A stretch of 64,000 nucleotides of DNA from Shimazuella alba (lineage in GTDB: Bacteria > Bacillota > Bacilli > Thermoactinomycetales > Thermoactinomycetaceae): assembly GCF_009831235.1 (NCBI RefSeq), contig NZ_WUUL01000017.1, forward strand, positions 1-64,000, read 5' to 3'. Below are positions 41,988 to 50,898 of this stretch, piece after piece. The notes under the pieces are model-generated. The model did no database searches. It worked only from the letters and a program-made list of their open reading frames with translations, and was not told the DNA's origin. Position 1 is the first letter of the stretch. Each line of letters begins with the position of its first letter. The position numbers and the translations under genes were made by a program.

Positions 41988-42109
41988 TTGTTGTAAAAGT
42001 CCTTATCTCTTTTCTGAATAGTGTACCACAAAGAATATACAAGTAAATATAATAAACAAAAAACTTAAAGAAGAGCGAAAAAATTTTAATAAAATATACC
42101 TTTTTAGGG

Positions 42110-42300
42110 AGTTGTGCTTTGTTCTTGTTGTGGATATTGGAACCAAGAAATTGAAAGTGAAACTTGCGAAGTAGGAAGTACCAGATCTACAAGAAACACG
42201 ATTACTAGCCGTAGGCACTACCATGTAGGTTTGATCCACTACCTGCTGTAGATGGGTTTACCTAGGACTCGTCCACCTAAGCGAAGTAGGTGGACGGAGC
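42110..42300 (+). pseudogene. tnpB: 3' tail of a third tnpB copy
   Basis: LCSCCGYWNQEIESETCEV matches the zinc-finger start of TnpB, and QETRLLAVGTTM then a stop matches its end. The right-end hairpin GTCCACCT...AGGTGGAC (42270-42294) follows. The rest of the element is gone. Confidence 0.65.
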
Positions 42301-42361
42301 CTTTAAAGGAAGGTGTATTTGAAACGCATTTTTGTTATTGATGGATAAGGGTTGATTGTTG

Positions 42362-42787
42362 TTATAATTTTGATTGAATAACGGTGAGCATGATTTCTTC
42401 ATCGATTAATTTGTCATATGTTTTTTCGATTTTTTTCAACCGGGATTTCTTTGCAACGCAAGACTCCAGAGAAAGTTTCTCTGTCTCAGATTCGATCACT
42501 TCTAGTTTCTCATCTACTAACTTTACTAATCTCATATATTCAAAAGGGTTTATTTCCTGTAGTTTACCAAGACGAATTTTGTCTAAGAGCGTATATAGCA
42601 TTTGTCGATCGTTGAATGTTTGGATATACAGTGGATCTGATTGAGCATTAATGGAATGATCTTCTATTAACTGAAGATGCTTCGTTAAAAATGCAATATA
42701 CTCTATGATTGGTTTTTGCAGGTATGACAGTTCTTCGAATGTTAATTTTGCTTTAGGTCTTTCTTTTCGCTTAGCGATGGTTATCAT
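42362..42787 (-). CDS. hypothetical protein, 141 residues
   Basis: An intact frame starting at ATG 42787 just after AAGGGG. The product is soluble, highly charged and probably all-helical (FEELSYLQKPIIEYIAFL, SRLKKIEKTYDKLIDEE). I do not recognise a family. It is transcribed away from the methyltransferase gene next door. Confidence 0.6.
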   Translation of the reverse strand: MITIAKRKERPKAKLTFEELSYLQKPIIEYIAFLTKHLQLIEDHSINAQSDPLYIQTFNDRQMLYTLLDKIRLGKLQEINPFEYMRLVKLVDEKLEVIESETEKLSLESCVAKKSRLKKIEKTYDKLIDEEIMLTVIQSKL

Positions 42788-42975
42788 CCCCTTAACATTC
42801 TAACTATTTCTATTATATCAAGCGGAGGAACGGGCAGGGGAATGAAATCACTGTATCTTTTTTATCCCATTTTAGGGGTAGGGTAGGATATAGTAGAAGA
42901 AGTGTTTTGGAACGGATAAACGATGGAAAAAAGTATTTCATCGAGATAGAGGTTGTAAATAAGGTGGTTGTATAT

Positions 42976-44820
42976 ATGAATAATGATACTCTGCTATATT
43001 CATTTATTTTGGATTTAGCAAATGGAAAAGAGAAGTCACGTGTAAAAGTGGCAAAAACACTTTTAGTATCTACTGCGGAGGAGAGAGAAGAAGCTATTTT
43101 GCAAGGGACCAAAGCGAAAGATTTTAGGGTTCGTCGTATGGCTTTCGCGTTAATTGGTGAAATGCAGGATAAGAAGTTGGCAGGGCACATTCCAAAAGGA
43201 TTACAGGACAAGCATTCTGATGTCATTCAAATGGCTATCTGGGCTATGGGGAGACTGAAATGGAGAGAAGGTGTTCCTGCTTTATCTGCGTTGTTATCCA
43301 AAGGATTTGGATTCAAGATTACGAAGACAATTGTTTGGGCAATTGGAGAAATTGGAGATCCATCTGCAGTTGAACAGTTGAATCAATTATTACAAGGAGC
43401 AAGTGCAAGATTAACAGAAGGAATACTAGTTAGTGGAATGAAATTAGGTCATCACACTTTTATCAAACTTATTCAATCGTTGGATTGTACCCAGGAATCT
43501 GTGCAAGCTGCTTTAAAAGATGCTTCTAGTGCAAGTGGGGATATAAGAGGAGCTTTTATTCGAGCTGTCGTCAGAACAAAGGAAAATAAGGTATTAGCGT
43601 CGTTATTAGGTGCATTACCTTATGTTACTTTTTATGATGCCGATTATAAACGATTAATGGATGATTCACGAGAAAACGTTCGGTTATCGGTCTGCCAATC
43701 CATTGCAAACTCCTTGTTACCTAAAAATATCAAGTTATCTTTTCTTATTAGCTTGCTTCGTGACCCGAGTAATGGAGTAGTTAAAACTGCTTTAAAGCAT
43801 CTTTCTTCTTATTTAAAAGAAGACCAAGTGAAAAAAAGCATAGAGTCACTTAAAGCGAATCATCCTTCTCCAAAAATACAATACCTTGCACAAACTGTGA
43901 TAGAAAGTGATGCTCAATTCCAGCATATCCAAGAGTTGACTCCAAAATGGGGTCGCTACATCTTAGAGACTCTACCAGGTTTAGAATCATTTGTCATAGA
44001 AGAAGCAACTTTACAAGGAATTACACTTCAAAAAGGCGTAGTAGGTGATGGTTGGATAGAAGTGATACAAGATGAAGCGGACTTGATGAAACTACGTTTG
44101 TTACATACCATCGTGCAAGTTCATGGCGTTTTATCTTTTACCGATGAAGAAAATGATAGTATTAGCATCAACCCTTATGTGAAAGATTACAACATAGATC
44201 AGTTAACCTCTCGTTTTAAGAAGATAAAAATAAAATCAACTGTATTCGAGACCGCTCTAGTTGTCACAGAGAAAGAAATGACACGACCGACTCGGAGATT
44301 ACGATCAACTTCTCTTGATTGGAGAGTTGCCAGAGCAATGGTTTTGTGCTCCAAACCTTCTGATGGAGATGTATTTGTCGATCCGACTTGTGGATCAGGA
44401 ACCTTGTTACTTGATCGTGCTGCCTTTGGGACCTATCGCACACTAAAGGGTGGAGATTTGGATGCAGAAGCCGTCCAAACAGCTGCTGATAACTTAAGCA
44501 AATATAATGATGTAGATGTACAAATCTGGGATGCTACTTCGCTTCCGTTAGAGGATAGCAGTGTATCTGTTATTGTATCGAATCTACCATTTGGTCGACG
44601 TGTGGGAGATCATGAAGCGAATGTTGCATTGTATCCACCATTTATGAAAGAAGTAAACCGAGTATTGGATGTCGGTGGAAGAGCTGTTTTATTGACGCAG
44701 GAAGTAAATCTATTTCATCATGCAGTAGCCTTGTATAAAAATAATTTTACCATGGAAATGGATCATCCTATCGAGATGGGCGGGCTTACACCACATATTA
44801 TTGTATTAAAAAAGAAATAG
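42976..44820 (+). CDS. HEAT-repeat/THUMP fused Trm14-like RNA N2-guanine methyltransferase
   Basis: About 614 residues from ATG 42976, which has GGTGG upstream; a 23-codon extension to 42907 lacks a ribosome site. Residues about 10-290 form HEAT-like repeats (KDFRVRRMAFALIGEMQD, HSDVIQMAIWAMGRLK, TIVWAIGEIGDPSAVEQL). Next is a THUMP-type RNA-binding part beginning near KWGRYILETLPGLESF. Then a Rossmann methyltransferase with VDPTCGSGTLLLDRA and the catalytic NLPFGRR, as in Trm14/RlmL enzymes that make m2G in tRNA or rRNA. The HEAT extension in front is uncommon. Confidence 0.82.
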   Translation: MNNDTLLYSFILDLANGKEKSRVKVAKTLLVSTAEEREEAILQGTKAKDFRVRRMAFALIGEMQDKKLAGHIPKGLQDKHSDVIQMAIWAMGRLKWREGVPALSALLSKGFGFKITKTIVWAIGEIGDPSAVEQLNQLLQGASARLTEGILVSGMKLGHHTFIKLIQSLDCTQESVQAALKDASSASGDIRGAFIRAVVRTKENKVLASLLGALPYVTFYDADYKRLMDDSRENVRLSVCQSIANSLLPKNIKLSFLISLLRDPSNGVVKTALKHLSSYLKEDQVKKSIESLKANHPSPKIQYLAQTVIESDAQFQHIQELTPKWGRYILETLPGLESFVIEEATLQGITLQKGVVGDGWIEVIQDEADLMKLRLLHTIVQVHGVLSFTDEENDSISINPYVKDYNIDQLTSRFKKIKIKSTVFETALVVTEKEMTRPTRRLRSTSLDWRVARAMVLCSKPSDGDVFVDPTCGSGTLLLDRAAFGTYRTLKGGDLDAEAVQTAADNLSKYNDVDVQIWDATSLPLEDSSVSVIVSNLPFGRRVGDHEANVALYPPFMKEVNRVLDVGGRAVLLTQEVNLFHHAVALYKNNFTMEMDHPIEMGGLTPHIIVLKKK

Positions 44821-45191
44821 ATTCTAAGGGAAGTAGAAGGAAGATTTTTAAGTCAAGTATGTGTATATGTGCTAATAGTAGGAAACATAGCAAACTAATA
44901 TAATTCGCATGATAGACTTGAGCTTAAATCAACTGCATAAAAACACCTAAACCAACCGAATGTAGAGAGAGCATCAACCGAAATCTTTCCTTTAGAAAGT
45001 TTTAATTGTAAAAAGCAAGGATTAGCATTTTGGGTGTTTTTGCCCAATGCCTTTGATTGTGAACTTACTCATGTTTTATCGTGATTAGGAATTAGGAAGA
45101 ATTAATCTATGTTTTGTTTCCTCGAATCTTTCAACTAATATATCTGTTTGCATTATTATCCTATCTTTCGGTCAGGTGAACCGGCTCACCA
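44821..45191. other. gap without genes
   Basis: No supported frame or RNA between the methyltransferase gene and the following terminator. Confidence 0.5.
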
Positions 45192-45240
45192 AAAAACAAG
45201 CGGCCTACCGCATACGATGCGAAAAGAGCCGCTTGTTTTT
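45192..45240. terminator. bidirectional terminator
   Basis: AAAAACAAGCGGC ... GCCGCTTGTTTTT, placed between convergent genes. Confidence 0.85.
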
Positions 45241-45275
45241 CCTGCTATTTGTATATAGAGCACTTGCAGGATAAA

Positions 45276-45701
45276 TCATTGTTGTTTTGTGGCCAAGATT
45301 CGGAACGTAACGCCGAATTTATCTGTTACATTACCATAAGCGGGACTGAAGAAATTTGCTTCTAGTGGATCATTCACCTGACCGCCTTCCTTAAGCGCTT
45401 CAAAATATCTAGTAGCTTGGTCTTTATCATCGGTTTGAATAACGATGGTCACTTGCGTTCCTTTCTGGTAGTTACTGCGAGTAAAATGATCGGATAGTTG
45501 AAGCTCTGTATCTCCAATTTTCAAAATGGCATAGTTGATCAAGTTTTTTTGTTCTGGAGACAGCGGGGATTCCGGATTTTCTTGCATATCGCCAAATCGC
45601 AATGTATAGCCAACTTTTGCATCTAGCGCTTTCACATAAAAATCGATGGCCTCATTAGCGCTGCCGTTCATTTCAAGAAAAGGGATAAAAATCGTACTCA
45701 C
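45276..45701 (-). CDS. PhnB-like VOC-superfamily protein
   Basis: About 141 residues of the glyoxalase/bleomycin-resistance fold, PhnB subgroup: TIFIPFLEMNGSANEAIDFY at the start, VGYTLRFGDM, KIGDTELQLSD, and the end FGVTFRILA. I prefer GTG 45701, eight bases after AGGAG; ATG 45710 sits too close to it. It is divergent from an ECF sigma gene, and both are preceded by the same type of ECF promoter, so it is probably a target of that sigma factor. Catalytic function not evident. Confidence 0.82.
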   Translation of the reverse strand: MSTIFIPFLEMNGSANEAIDFYVKALDAKVGYTLRFGDMQENPESPLSPEQKNLINYAILKIGDTELQLSDHFTRSNYQKGTQVTIVIQTDDKDQATRYFEALKEGGQVNDPLEANFFSPAYGNVTDKFGVTFRILATKQQ

Positions 45702-45786
45702 TACAATCATCTCCTAAATTTAGATGTTTTTTACTGTGACATTGGTAGGCTTTTTACATATTGGCCGATTTTCCTTGTCATTAACT

Positions 45787-45815
45787 ATGTCGTACATGAA
45801 TGGAGAAACGTGACC
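45787..45815 (-). promoter_or_regulatory. ECF41-type promoter for the VOC gene
   Basis: On the minus strand GGTCACG-N16-CGACATA. It nearly matches the divergent promoter at 45876 in both boxes, spacer length and the TTT after the first box. Confidence 0.7.
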
Positions 45816-45875
45816 GAATCTGTAAAATTTTTTTAGATGAGAAACTCAAAAAAGATTGTATGATTTGAGCATCTC

Positions 45876-45904
45876 TGTCACATTTACGGAGTTTCTTACG
45901 ACAT
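45876..45904 (+). promoter_or_regulatory. ECF41-type promoter for the sigma gene
   Basis: TGTCACA-N16-CGACATA, just before the sigma gene, as expected for an autoregulated ECF41-like factor (known -35 TGTCACA, -10 CGTC). Confidence 0.78.
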
Positions 45905-45922
45905 ATAAGTAAAAAGGAAAAA

Positions 45923-46831
45923 ATGAAGGAAGGAATGTGGCACAGCATGAACAATCACAATTGGCTTGTGGAGAAATTCGAGGCTCATCGAAATCACCTG
46001 CAAGCGGTAGCTTACCGGATGCTCGGATCTTTGAGTGAAGCGGATGACGCTATACAAGAGTCATGGATACGTCTTAGCCGCTCTGATACTAGTAGAGTTG
46101 AGAATATGGGAGGATGGCTGACAACAATCGTCTCAAGGGTATGTCTAGATATGCTGCGATCTCGTAAATCGAGGCGCGAGGAGCTTACGATGGATACTAT
46201 ACCTGAACCAGTTACCAGTCTCCAAGGCAGAAGCGATCCCGAACACGAAGCGCTGATGGCCGATTCTGTTGGTTTTGCGATGCTTGTAGTCCTTGAAAAA
46301 TTAAATCCTGCTGAACGCATTGCGTTCGTGTTACATGATATATTCGCCTTGTCTTTCTCGGTGATCGCTCCCATCATTGGACGTAACGAGACGGCAACAA
46401 GGCAGCTTGCAAGCCGCGCACGTCGCCGGGTTCGTGGTGTCGAGTCGACTTTGAAAACAGCAGAAGCGGAGCTCAAACGAAAACGGGAGCTTGTAGATGC
46501 GTTCATTGCTGCATCGCGCAATGGAGACTTTGTGAAACTTCTCACCGTATTAGATCCAAATGTTGTACTCCGAAACGACACTGCATTTCCTCCAGCCTCC
46601 AATACGCCAGTTTTACATGGTTCACAAGCCGTTGCTAAAGCATTCGTTGGTCGTGCCCAAGGTGCGCAGCCGGTGCTCGTGAACGGATCTGTAGGGGTAG
46701 TCGTGGGTTCTTTTGATCGTCCTATCTTCGTGCTCGAATTTAAGATTGTGGATGGCAAAATCACTGAGATGGATATGACTGCAGAACAGGCACGACTTCG
46801 TCAACTCGATTTAGCCTTGTTGAACGATTAA
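45923..46831 (+). CDS. ECF sigma factor with SnoaL-like C-terminal domain (SigJ/ECF41-like)
   Basis: A 302-residue sigma-70 family protein: region 2 (AYRMLGSLSEADDAIQESWI, WLTTIVSRVCLDMLRSRKS), the linker with DTIPEP, region 4 (AERIAFVLHDIFALSFSVIA, ETATRQLASRARRR), then a SnoaL/NTF2-like domain from about residue 190 (VDAFIAASRNGDFVKLLTVL). Such domains replace anti-sigma factors in ECF41/SigJ proteins. The ATG may be 45923 (AAAGGA before it) or 45950. The promoter at 45876 suggests autoregulation. A T-rich hairpin near 46868-46907 may end the transcript. Confidence 0.85.
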   Translation: MKEGMWHSMNNHNWLVEKFEAHRNHLQAVAYRMLGSLSEADDAIQESWIRLSRSDTSRVENMGGWLTTIVSRVCLDMLRSRKSRREELTMDTIPEPVTSLQGRSDPEHEALMADSVGFAMLVVLEKLNPAERIAFVLHDIFALSFSVIAPIIGRNETATRQLASRARRRVRGVESTLKTAEAELKRKRELVDAFIAASRNGDFVKLLTVLDPNVVLRNDTAFPPASNTPVLHGSQAVAKAFVGRAQGAQPVLVNGSVGVVVGSFDRPIFVLEFKIVDGKITEMDMTAEQARLRQLDLALLND

Positions 46832-46909
46832 TTGACTGACAAACAAAGGAGCTAATAGAATAAAAAGAAAAAAACGTACTGTCGCTATCTCAGACAATGC
46901 GTTTTTTGT

Positions 46910-47308
46910 ACTTTATTGGTAAATGATTGTTTTAGTAGTAGATAGCCTCAAACAAGAGAATGTCTACTAACACGCTATCCGTCCACAGTGAATGTAATTC
47001 CATGAGATATAGGAGTCTTTTGAAATTCATATAATAACTTTTCGAGGGATGGGCTCGTTGTGCTCCAAGTCTTTCTTTTATTATAATTGAAAAAGGTATG
47101 TTTTAAACGTTTTAATTAGTTGTATAATTCAATTAAATAAAGCTTGAACAGAACATCAAATTTTTAAAAAAGTACGAGTGAAGCAGTCATGAAGTTTAGG
47201 TGAATTTCGGAATTATTTTGTTAAAAATGGGTATAAAAAATATTTGATTTTTTCGTACATTTATTATATTTTGTTATAGGAAAAGATAATTTTAAAATGA
47301 CTAGCGCA
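46910..47308. other. gap without genes
   Basis: AT-rich, no supported frame or RNA. Confidence 0.5.
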
Positions 47309-47311
47309 CGC

Positions 47312-47345
47312 GCGCACTTCGATAGGAGAAGTGTGCGCTTTTTTC
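47312..47345. terminator. orphan terminator hairpin
   Basis: GCGCACTTC-gatagga-GAAGTGTGCGC then TTTTTT. No gene ends just before it, so it might close a short untranslated RNA. Confidence 0.6.
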
Positions 47346-47458
47346 GTTTAAGAGGGAGGTTCTGACTAATATTATTTTCATAAAGCGCCATAACTTGCTC
47401 TTGTCCAATACTTTTCTATTAGTTTTCTTGCAGCATAGATTTTAAGGGGGATATTTTG

Positions 47459-48196
47459 ATGTTAAAGGATCAACTTTGTTGGATAGATATCAAAACGTTA
47501 GATATGGATATGACCAAACAATTTTATCGCAAGTTTCTTGGATGGCAATTTAAAGAAGAAAGGCTATCCAATAGAATGTATACAAAAATATATCTAGCAG
47601 AAAATGAAATCGGTGGTCTTACTGATTTAAATTTACCCATTTTTGCAAAAGGAATCATGCCTCATGTAAGCTGTTATGTGGAAGTTGACAATGTTGATCA
47701 AATGGCGGTTCGAGTATTGGATCTAGGTGGCAAGCTTTTATTAGAGCCATTTGATGTAGGGGATCTCAGTCGAATGGCAACGATTCAAGATCCAACAGGT
47801 GCAGTGCTTACTCTCTGGGAGACTCAAAAGTTTCGAGGAATGAATGCAGACATTTCACGAGAAGGAGCACCCATCCGAATGGAACTTATGACGACAGATC
47901 TAACGAAAGCTGGTGCATTTTATTCGAAATTATTCAATTGGGAACTAGAGTCGAATATAAGTATTCCATTCAAAAGTAGAAAGCGATATCCTGCTAGCAT
48001 GTCAGAGGTTACACCTAATATCACCGAATCCCAGTGGATCATCTGTTTTCATACTCACAATCTTGATAATAAGTTAGCAATCGCTCAATCACTTGGAGCG
48101 AAAGTAATGGTTCGTGCACAGGATACGAATGGAGAAGACAGTTTTCTATTAGCCTGTCCTGACGGTACAGTTTGTTCTATTATGGAACCAAAATAA
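47459..48196 (+). CDS. two-domain VOC (glyoxalase-fold) protein
   Basis: About 245 residues made of two tandem VOC domains: DQLCWIDIKTLDMDMTKQFY with GGLTDLN in the first, then GAPIRMELMTTDLTKAGAFY with a second alpha-beta unit ending PDGTVCSIMEPK. ATG 47459 follows AAGGGGG. The family includes ring-cleavage dioxygenases, lyases and binding proteins such as the 27-kDa antigen CFP30B. Enzymatic role not assignable. No operon partner. Confidence 0.8.
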   Translation: MLKDQLCWIDIKTLDMDMTKQFYRKFLGWQFKEERLSNRMYTKIYLAENEIGGLTDLNLPIFAKGIMPHVSCYVEVDNVDQMAVRVLDLGGKLLLEPFDVGDLSRMATIQDPTGAVLTLWETQKFRGMNADISREGAPIRMELMTTDLTKAGAFYSKLFNWELESNISIPFKSRKRYPASMSEVTPNITESQWIICFHTHNLDNKLAIAQSLGAKVMVRAQDTNGEDSFLLACPDGTVCSIMEPK

Positions 48197-48400
48197 AATT
48201 CAGGTATGAAAGATTGAAGAGCCGTTTCTTGAAATGGTTTCTTCCTAATATTTCTCAAAGTTAAAGAATTCATGACGTTTATGAGGAGGGGATCTTTTAT
48301 GGATAACATATAGAGAAGGAGAATGATAGATGTAAGCGATGTATAGAAAACAACAGAAGTTTTCGAGGAATTAAAAACAAATAGGAATGAAGTGGATGAG

Positions 48401-48810
48401 TCAGGCTGACTTTATCTGCCTTAACTCATCCACCAGCTGAACGATTAGGAAATGCAGGAATTCCTTCCCAGTTGGATGAAGCATGATTTCCAGAGAATCA
48501 GGGTAATTTCCTAGGTCATCTCGAAGTTTCAGCGCATCCGTTATCACTTTTTCCAGCTTCCTAGGAGTGATCTCGATATCTGTATATGGGAGAGCAAGCG
48601 GCTTACCAGCAAATGTCTCCATGAGTCGCTTTAGAGTGGCGGAACTCAAGCGAAGAACCTTAGCTTTTTCACTTGAACGATTGACCTTAGTACAAGGGTA
48701 ACGTAAGCCGCAGGGATGTGCATGATAACATTAAGATTACTCGTAGCAGCTTGTTCTGCGAGTTCTAGCAGCTCATTGCTAGCCTTCCTTTTCTTTCCCC
48801 AGAAATCCAC
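48401..48810 (-). pseudogene. GC-rich orphan gene G, frameshifted, unknown product
   Basis: From GTG 48810 (after GGAAAGGAAAC) the frame reads VDFWGKKRKASNELLELAE and IMHIPAAYVTLV. Protein-like sequence then continues one frame over as KVNRSSEKAKVLRLSS, SATLKRLMETFAGKPLAL and LHPTGKEFLHFLIVQLVDEL. A one-base loss near 48690 explains this. The whole would be about 136 residues. Family unknown. Base composition contrasts with the AT-rich neighbours. TATTATAAAATA upstream may be the promoter. Confidence 0.6.
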
Positions 48811-48931
48811 CTTGTTTCCTTTCCTTGTGGGACGGTTCAGCAGGACATTCCTATTTTATAATAATAGTATGGAAATTAAAAATTAGGGTTGCGGATGGGC
48901 TGGGAATAGCGATACGTGATTTTATTCTGGG

Positions 48932-49378
48932 TCATGAAAGAATAGTTGGATTTGTCATGATTACAATAGCAATAATGATAAAACATGCTGCTGAAAAGCT
49001 TAGAGAGAAAATGGATCTATTTTCTTTTTGTAATTGTTCGACTGGATCATGTGACTTTAGAACTTTTTTGAGTTTAGCTTGCAATATTCCGATCCATGCA
49101 CCGATTATGAGAAGTAAAGTAATGGATACAATAACCCAGAGCATAGAAGGAATTGTATGAAAGAAAGTAATCATTAGTCCTCCAGAAAACAATAATCCGA
49201 TAATGGAATAGTGTCCAGTTCTAGTGAAGGACAATAAAAAAGATAGGTACGGAGCTAATCTTTCCTCAGATAAAGAAGTCAACTGTTTTACTTGCCAAGG
49301 AAGTACGATATATACACCAAGTAGTGTAGCGCTTATTACATGAATCACTAGTAAAATAGAATAATACATCTCATCCAT
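48932..49378 (-). CDS. membrane protein, unknown (DUF2269-like)
   Basis: A 148-residue protein with four hydrophobic helices (SILLVIHVISATLLGVYIV, YSIIGLLFSGGLMITFF, MLWVIVSITLLLIIGAWIG, SFSAACFIIIAIVIM). It follows the DUF2306-like gene by six bases on the same strand, so they form a two-gene operon. Function unknown. Confidence 0.72.
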   Translation of the reverse strand: MDEMYYSILLVIHVISATLLGVYIVLPWQVKQLTSLSEERLAPYLSFLLSFTRTGHYSIIGLLFSGGLMITFFHTIPSMLWVIVSITLLLIIGAWIGILQAKLKKVLKSHDPVEQLQKENRSIFSLSFSAACFIIIAIVIMTNPTILS

Positions 49379-49384
49379 CCTTTT

Positions 49385-49993
49385 TCATTTCTTTTTTATG
49401 ATCCATTCCGCTAGAAGTAGATTAATGATCCAACATAACCAAACAGCAACTGTATAAGAAACACCGTATGAAAATGTAAACCCAAAATGGACAGTAGTTA
49501 CCAAAATATAGATAGTCATGTTTGCATATGAAAGTGAAAAACTACGAATGATCCATCTTCTGTGTTTGTCGATATTTCTTTTTCGAATATGTATGTATCC
49601 AAGTAGAGTAGTAGTTAACCATAGCAATTCTAAAACGATGAATCCAAATGTACTTAACCATCCACCAGTTGCAAAAAAAGCAACATAGATTCCTGGTATG
49701 AAATTAAGGACAATGGACAAAACATAAATTCTTCCATTCCATCTGTGGAAGGAAGCAGGTGGGACACGCAGTTTTTTAACCAGCCCTAATGGTCCTGTCA
49801 TTAATGCAACTACTGCCAGTATGATGTGTACTTGAATCATGGTTGTCCATAGATTCCCATTCGTTAAAATAACATCTTTACGAGATAAAAAAGATTCAAA
49901 GGTTGGATCGACCATAAAGTTTTTGGAAACTGTGTGTAATACCCACATTATTGCAATAATAAATAATAAAACAACCACATTTTTTTGTCTCAT
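49385..49993 (-). CDS. DUF2306-family membrane protein
   Basis: A 202-residue polytopic protein with a conserved His-rich pattern of the DUF2306 group: MIQVHIILAVVALMTGPLG, PPASFHRWNGRIYVLS, RKRNIDKHRRWIIRSFSLS. The spaced histidines in membrane helices suggest heme or electron-transfer chemistry, but that is inference. First gene of a pair. GGAGTAA precedes the ATG. Confidence 0.78.
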   Translation of the reverse strand: MRQKNVVVLLFIIAIMWVLHTVSKNFMVDPTFESFLSRKDVILTNGNLWTTMIQVHIILAVVALMTGPLGLVKKLRVPPASFHRWNGRIYVLSIVLNFIPGIYVAFFATGGWLSTFGFIVLELLWLTTTLLGYIHIRKRNIDKHRRWIIRSFSLSYANMTIYILVTTVHFGFTFSYGVSYTVAVWLCWIINLLLAEWIIKKK

Positions 49994-50252
49994 GTAAATT
50001 ACTCCTAAGTAAATCGATAAGGTAATTTGGGAAATATTATAAAAAATGATATTCTCATCTTTTCAAATTTCCCTATTTTAATTCTATAAAAAATTAAAAT
50101 TATAATGAATAGCTCTTATGGATCAAAAATAAGATGAATCAAAAGAAAGAGGTTTGAATCAATTGTTATTACTAAATTTCTAAAAATTAATTACGTCATC
50201 TAATCCCTTTTTTATATCCAGATGAGGGTAATAAGCAAAATCGGTGATATTT

Positions 50253-50360
50253 ATGAAATGGAGACGAATAAGAAGGTATTTTTTCATCAAACCCAGCCTC
50301 TTCGTTTTTGTATGGATTATCTTTTCACTGTTTATACTAATGGACATATTGGAGGGATAA
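50253..50360 (+). CDS. small membrane protein, 35 residues
   Basis: ATG 50253 follows GGTGAT by four bases. The product has a basic start (MKWRRIRRYFFIKPS) and one transmembrane helix (LFVFVWIIFSLFILM). Its stop overlaps the ribosome site of the next gene, so the two are probably co-translated. Unknown function. Confidence 0.55.
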   Translation: MKWRRIRRYFFIKPSLFVFVWIIFSLFILMDILEG

Positions 50361-50364
50361 TCCT

Positions 50365-50637
50365 ATGTACTTTACTTTAGAAGAAATGAATATTCTTTCG
50401 ACGAAGCTGGAGAAAGAAAAGATGGAAATATACAATCAACATAATCTGGAGTCATCACCAAACGATATTCACCATTTAGAGGTTATTTCTTATTTGCAGC
50501 AACGCCTCAGGGACCAAGAGACAGAGTTGTATGAGGAAGAAAAGCAATACTTGACCAGTTTAATTCAAGATGAAGTGGAGCATATTCATGGAGATGGTGT
50601 TCAAGTATACCAATCCATTTTAGATAAGATCCAGTAG
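50365..50637 (+). CDS. hypothetical protein, 90 residues
   Basis: ATG 50365 follows GGAGGGATAATCCT. The product is acidic and probably helical (MNILSTKLEKEKMEIYNQ, LQQRLRDQETELYEEEKQ). Family not recognised. It is coupled to the 35-residue membrane peptide and followed by a terminator. Confidence 0.65.
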   Translation: MYFTLEEMNILSTKLEKEKMEIYNQHNLESSPNDIHHLEVISYLQQRLRDQETELYEEEKQYLTSLIQDEVEHIHGDGVQVYQSILDKIQ

Positions 50638-50652
50638 GATTTGAAATGCTTA

Positions 50653-50677
50653 GGCAATGTATTAGCAATACATTGCC
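50653..50677 (+). terminator. terminator after the two-gene unit
   Basis: GGCAATGTATT-agc-AATACATTGCC. Confidence 0.8.
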
Positions 50678-50819
50678 GTGATTGCTTTTATAGAGTGACT
50701 AGAGAATCGATTCTAACCTTTAAGAAATCAAAGGTTTTTTGTTTTGTATCGAATTTAACAAATAAAATGGTGGATGGTTTTCGAAGCGAGGAAGTGTTAG
50801 TTATTTTATAACGAATGCC

Positions 50820-50895
50820 CCCTCTTAACCCTCCCATGAATGTATGGGGGACCAAGAAGGGGCGAGGTGGACAGTGTTTCTGCCACCTTTTTGTA
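50820..50895 (-). terminator. hairpins after GC-rich gene H
   Basis: On the minus strand GGTGGCAGAAACACTGTCCACC, then CCCCCATACATTCATGGGAGG within a G-rich tract. Both lie directly after the stop of gene H. Confidence 0.6.
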
Positions 50896-50898
50896 GCA

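Noticed and set aside
42003-42239. 78-codon minus-strand frame between yndJ and the tnpB tail
   Set aside because: It is antisense to the tnpB remnant and has no supporting start.
46012-46764. 250-codon frame antisense to the sigma gene
   Set aside because: Ser-rich shadow typical of a GC-richer gene; the sense strand encodes clear sigma regions.
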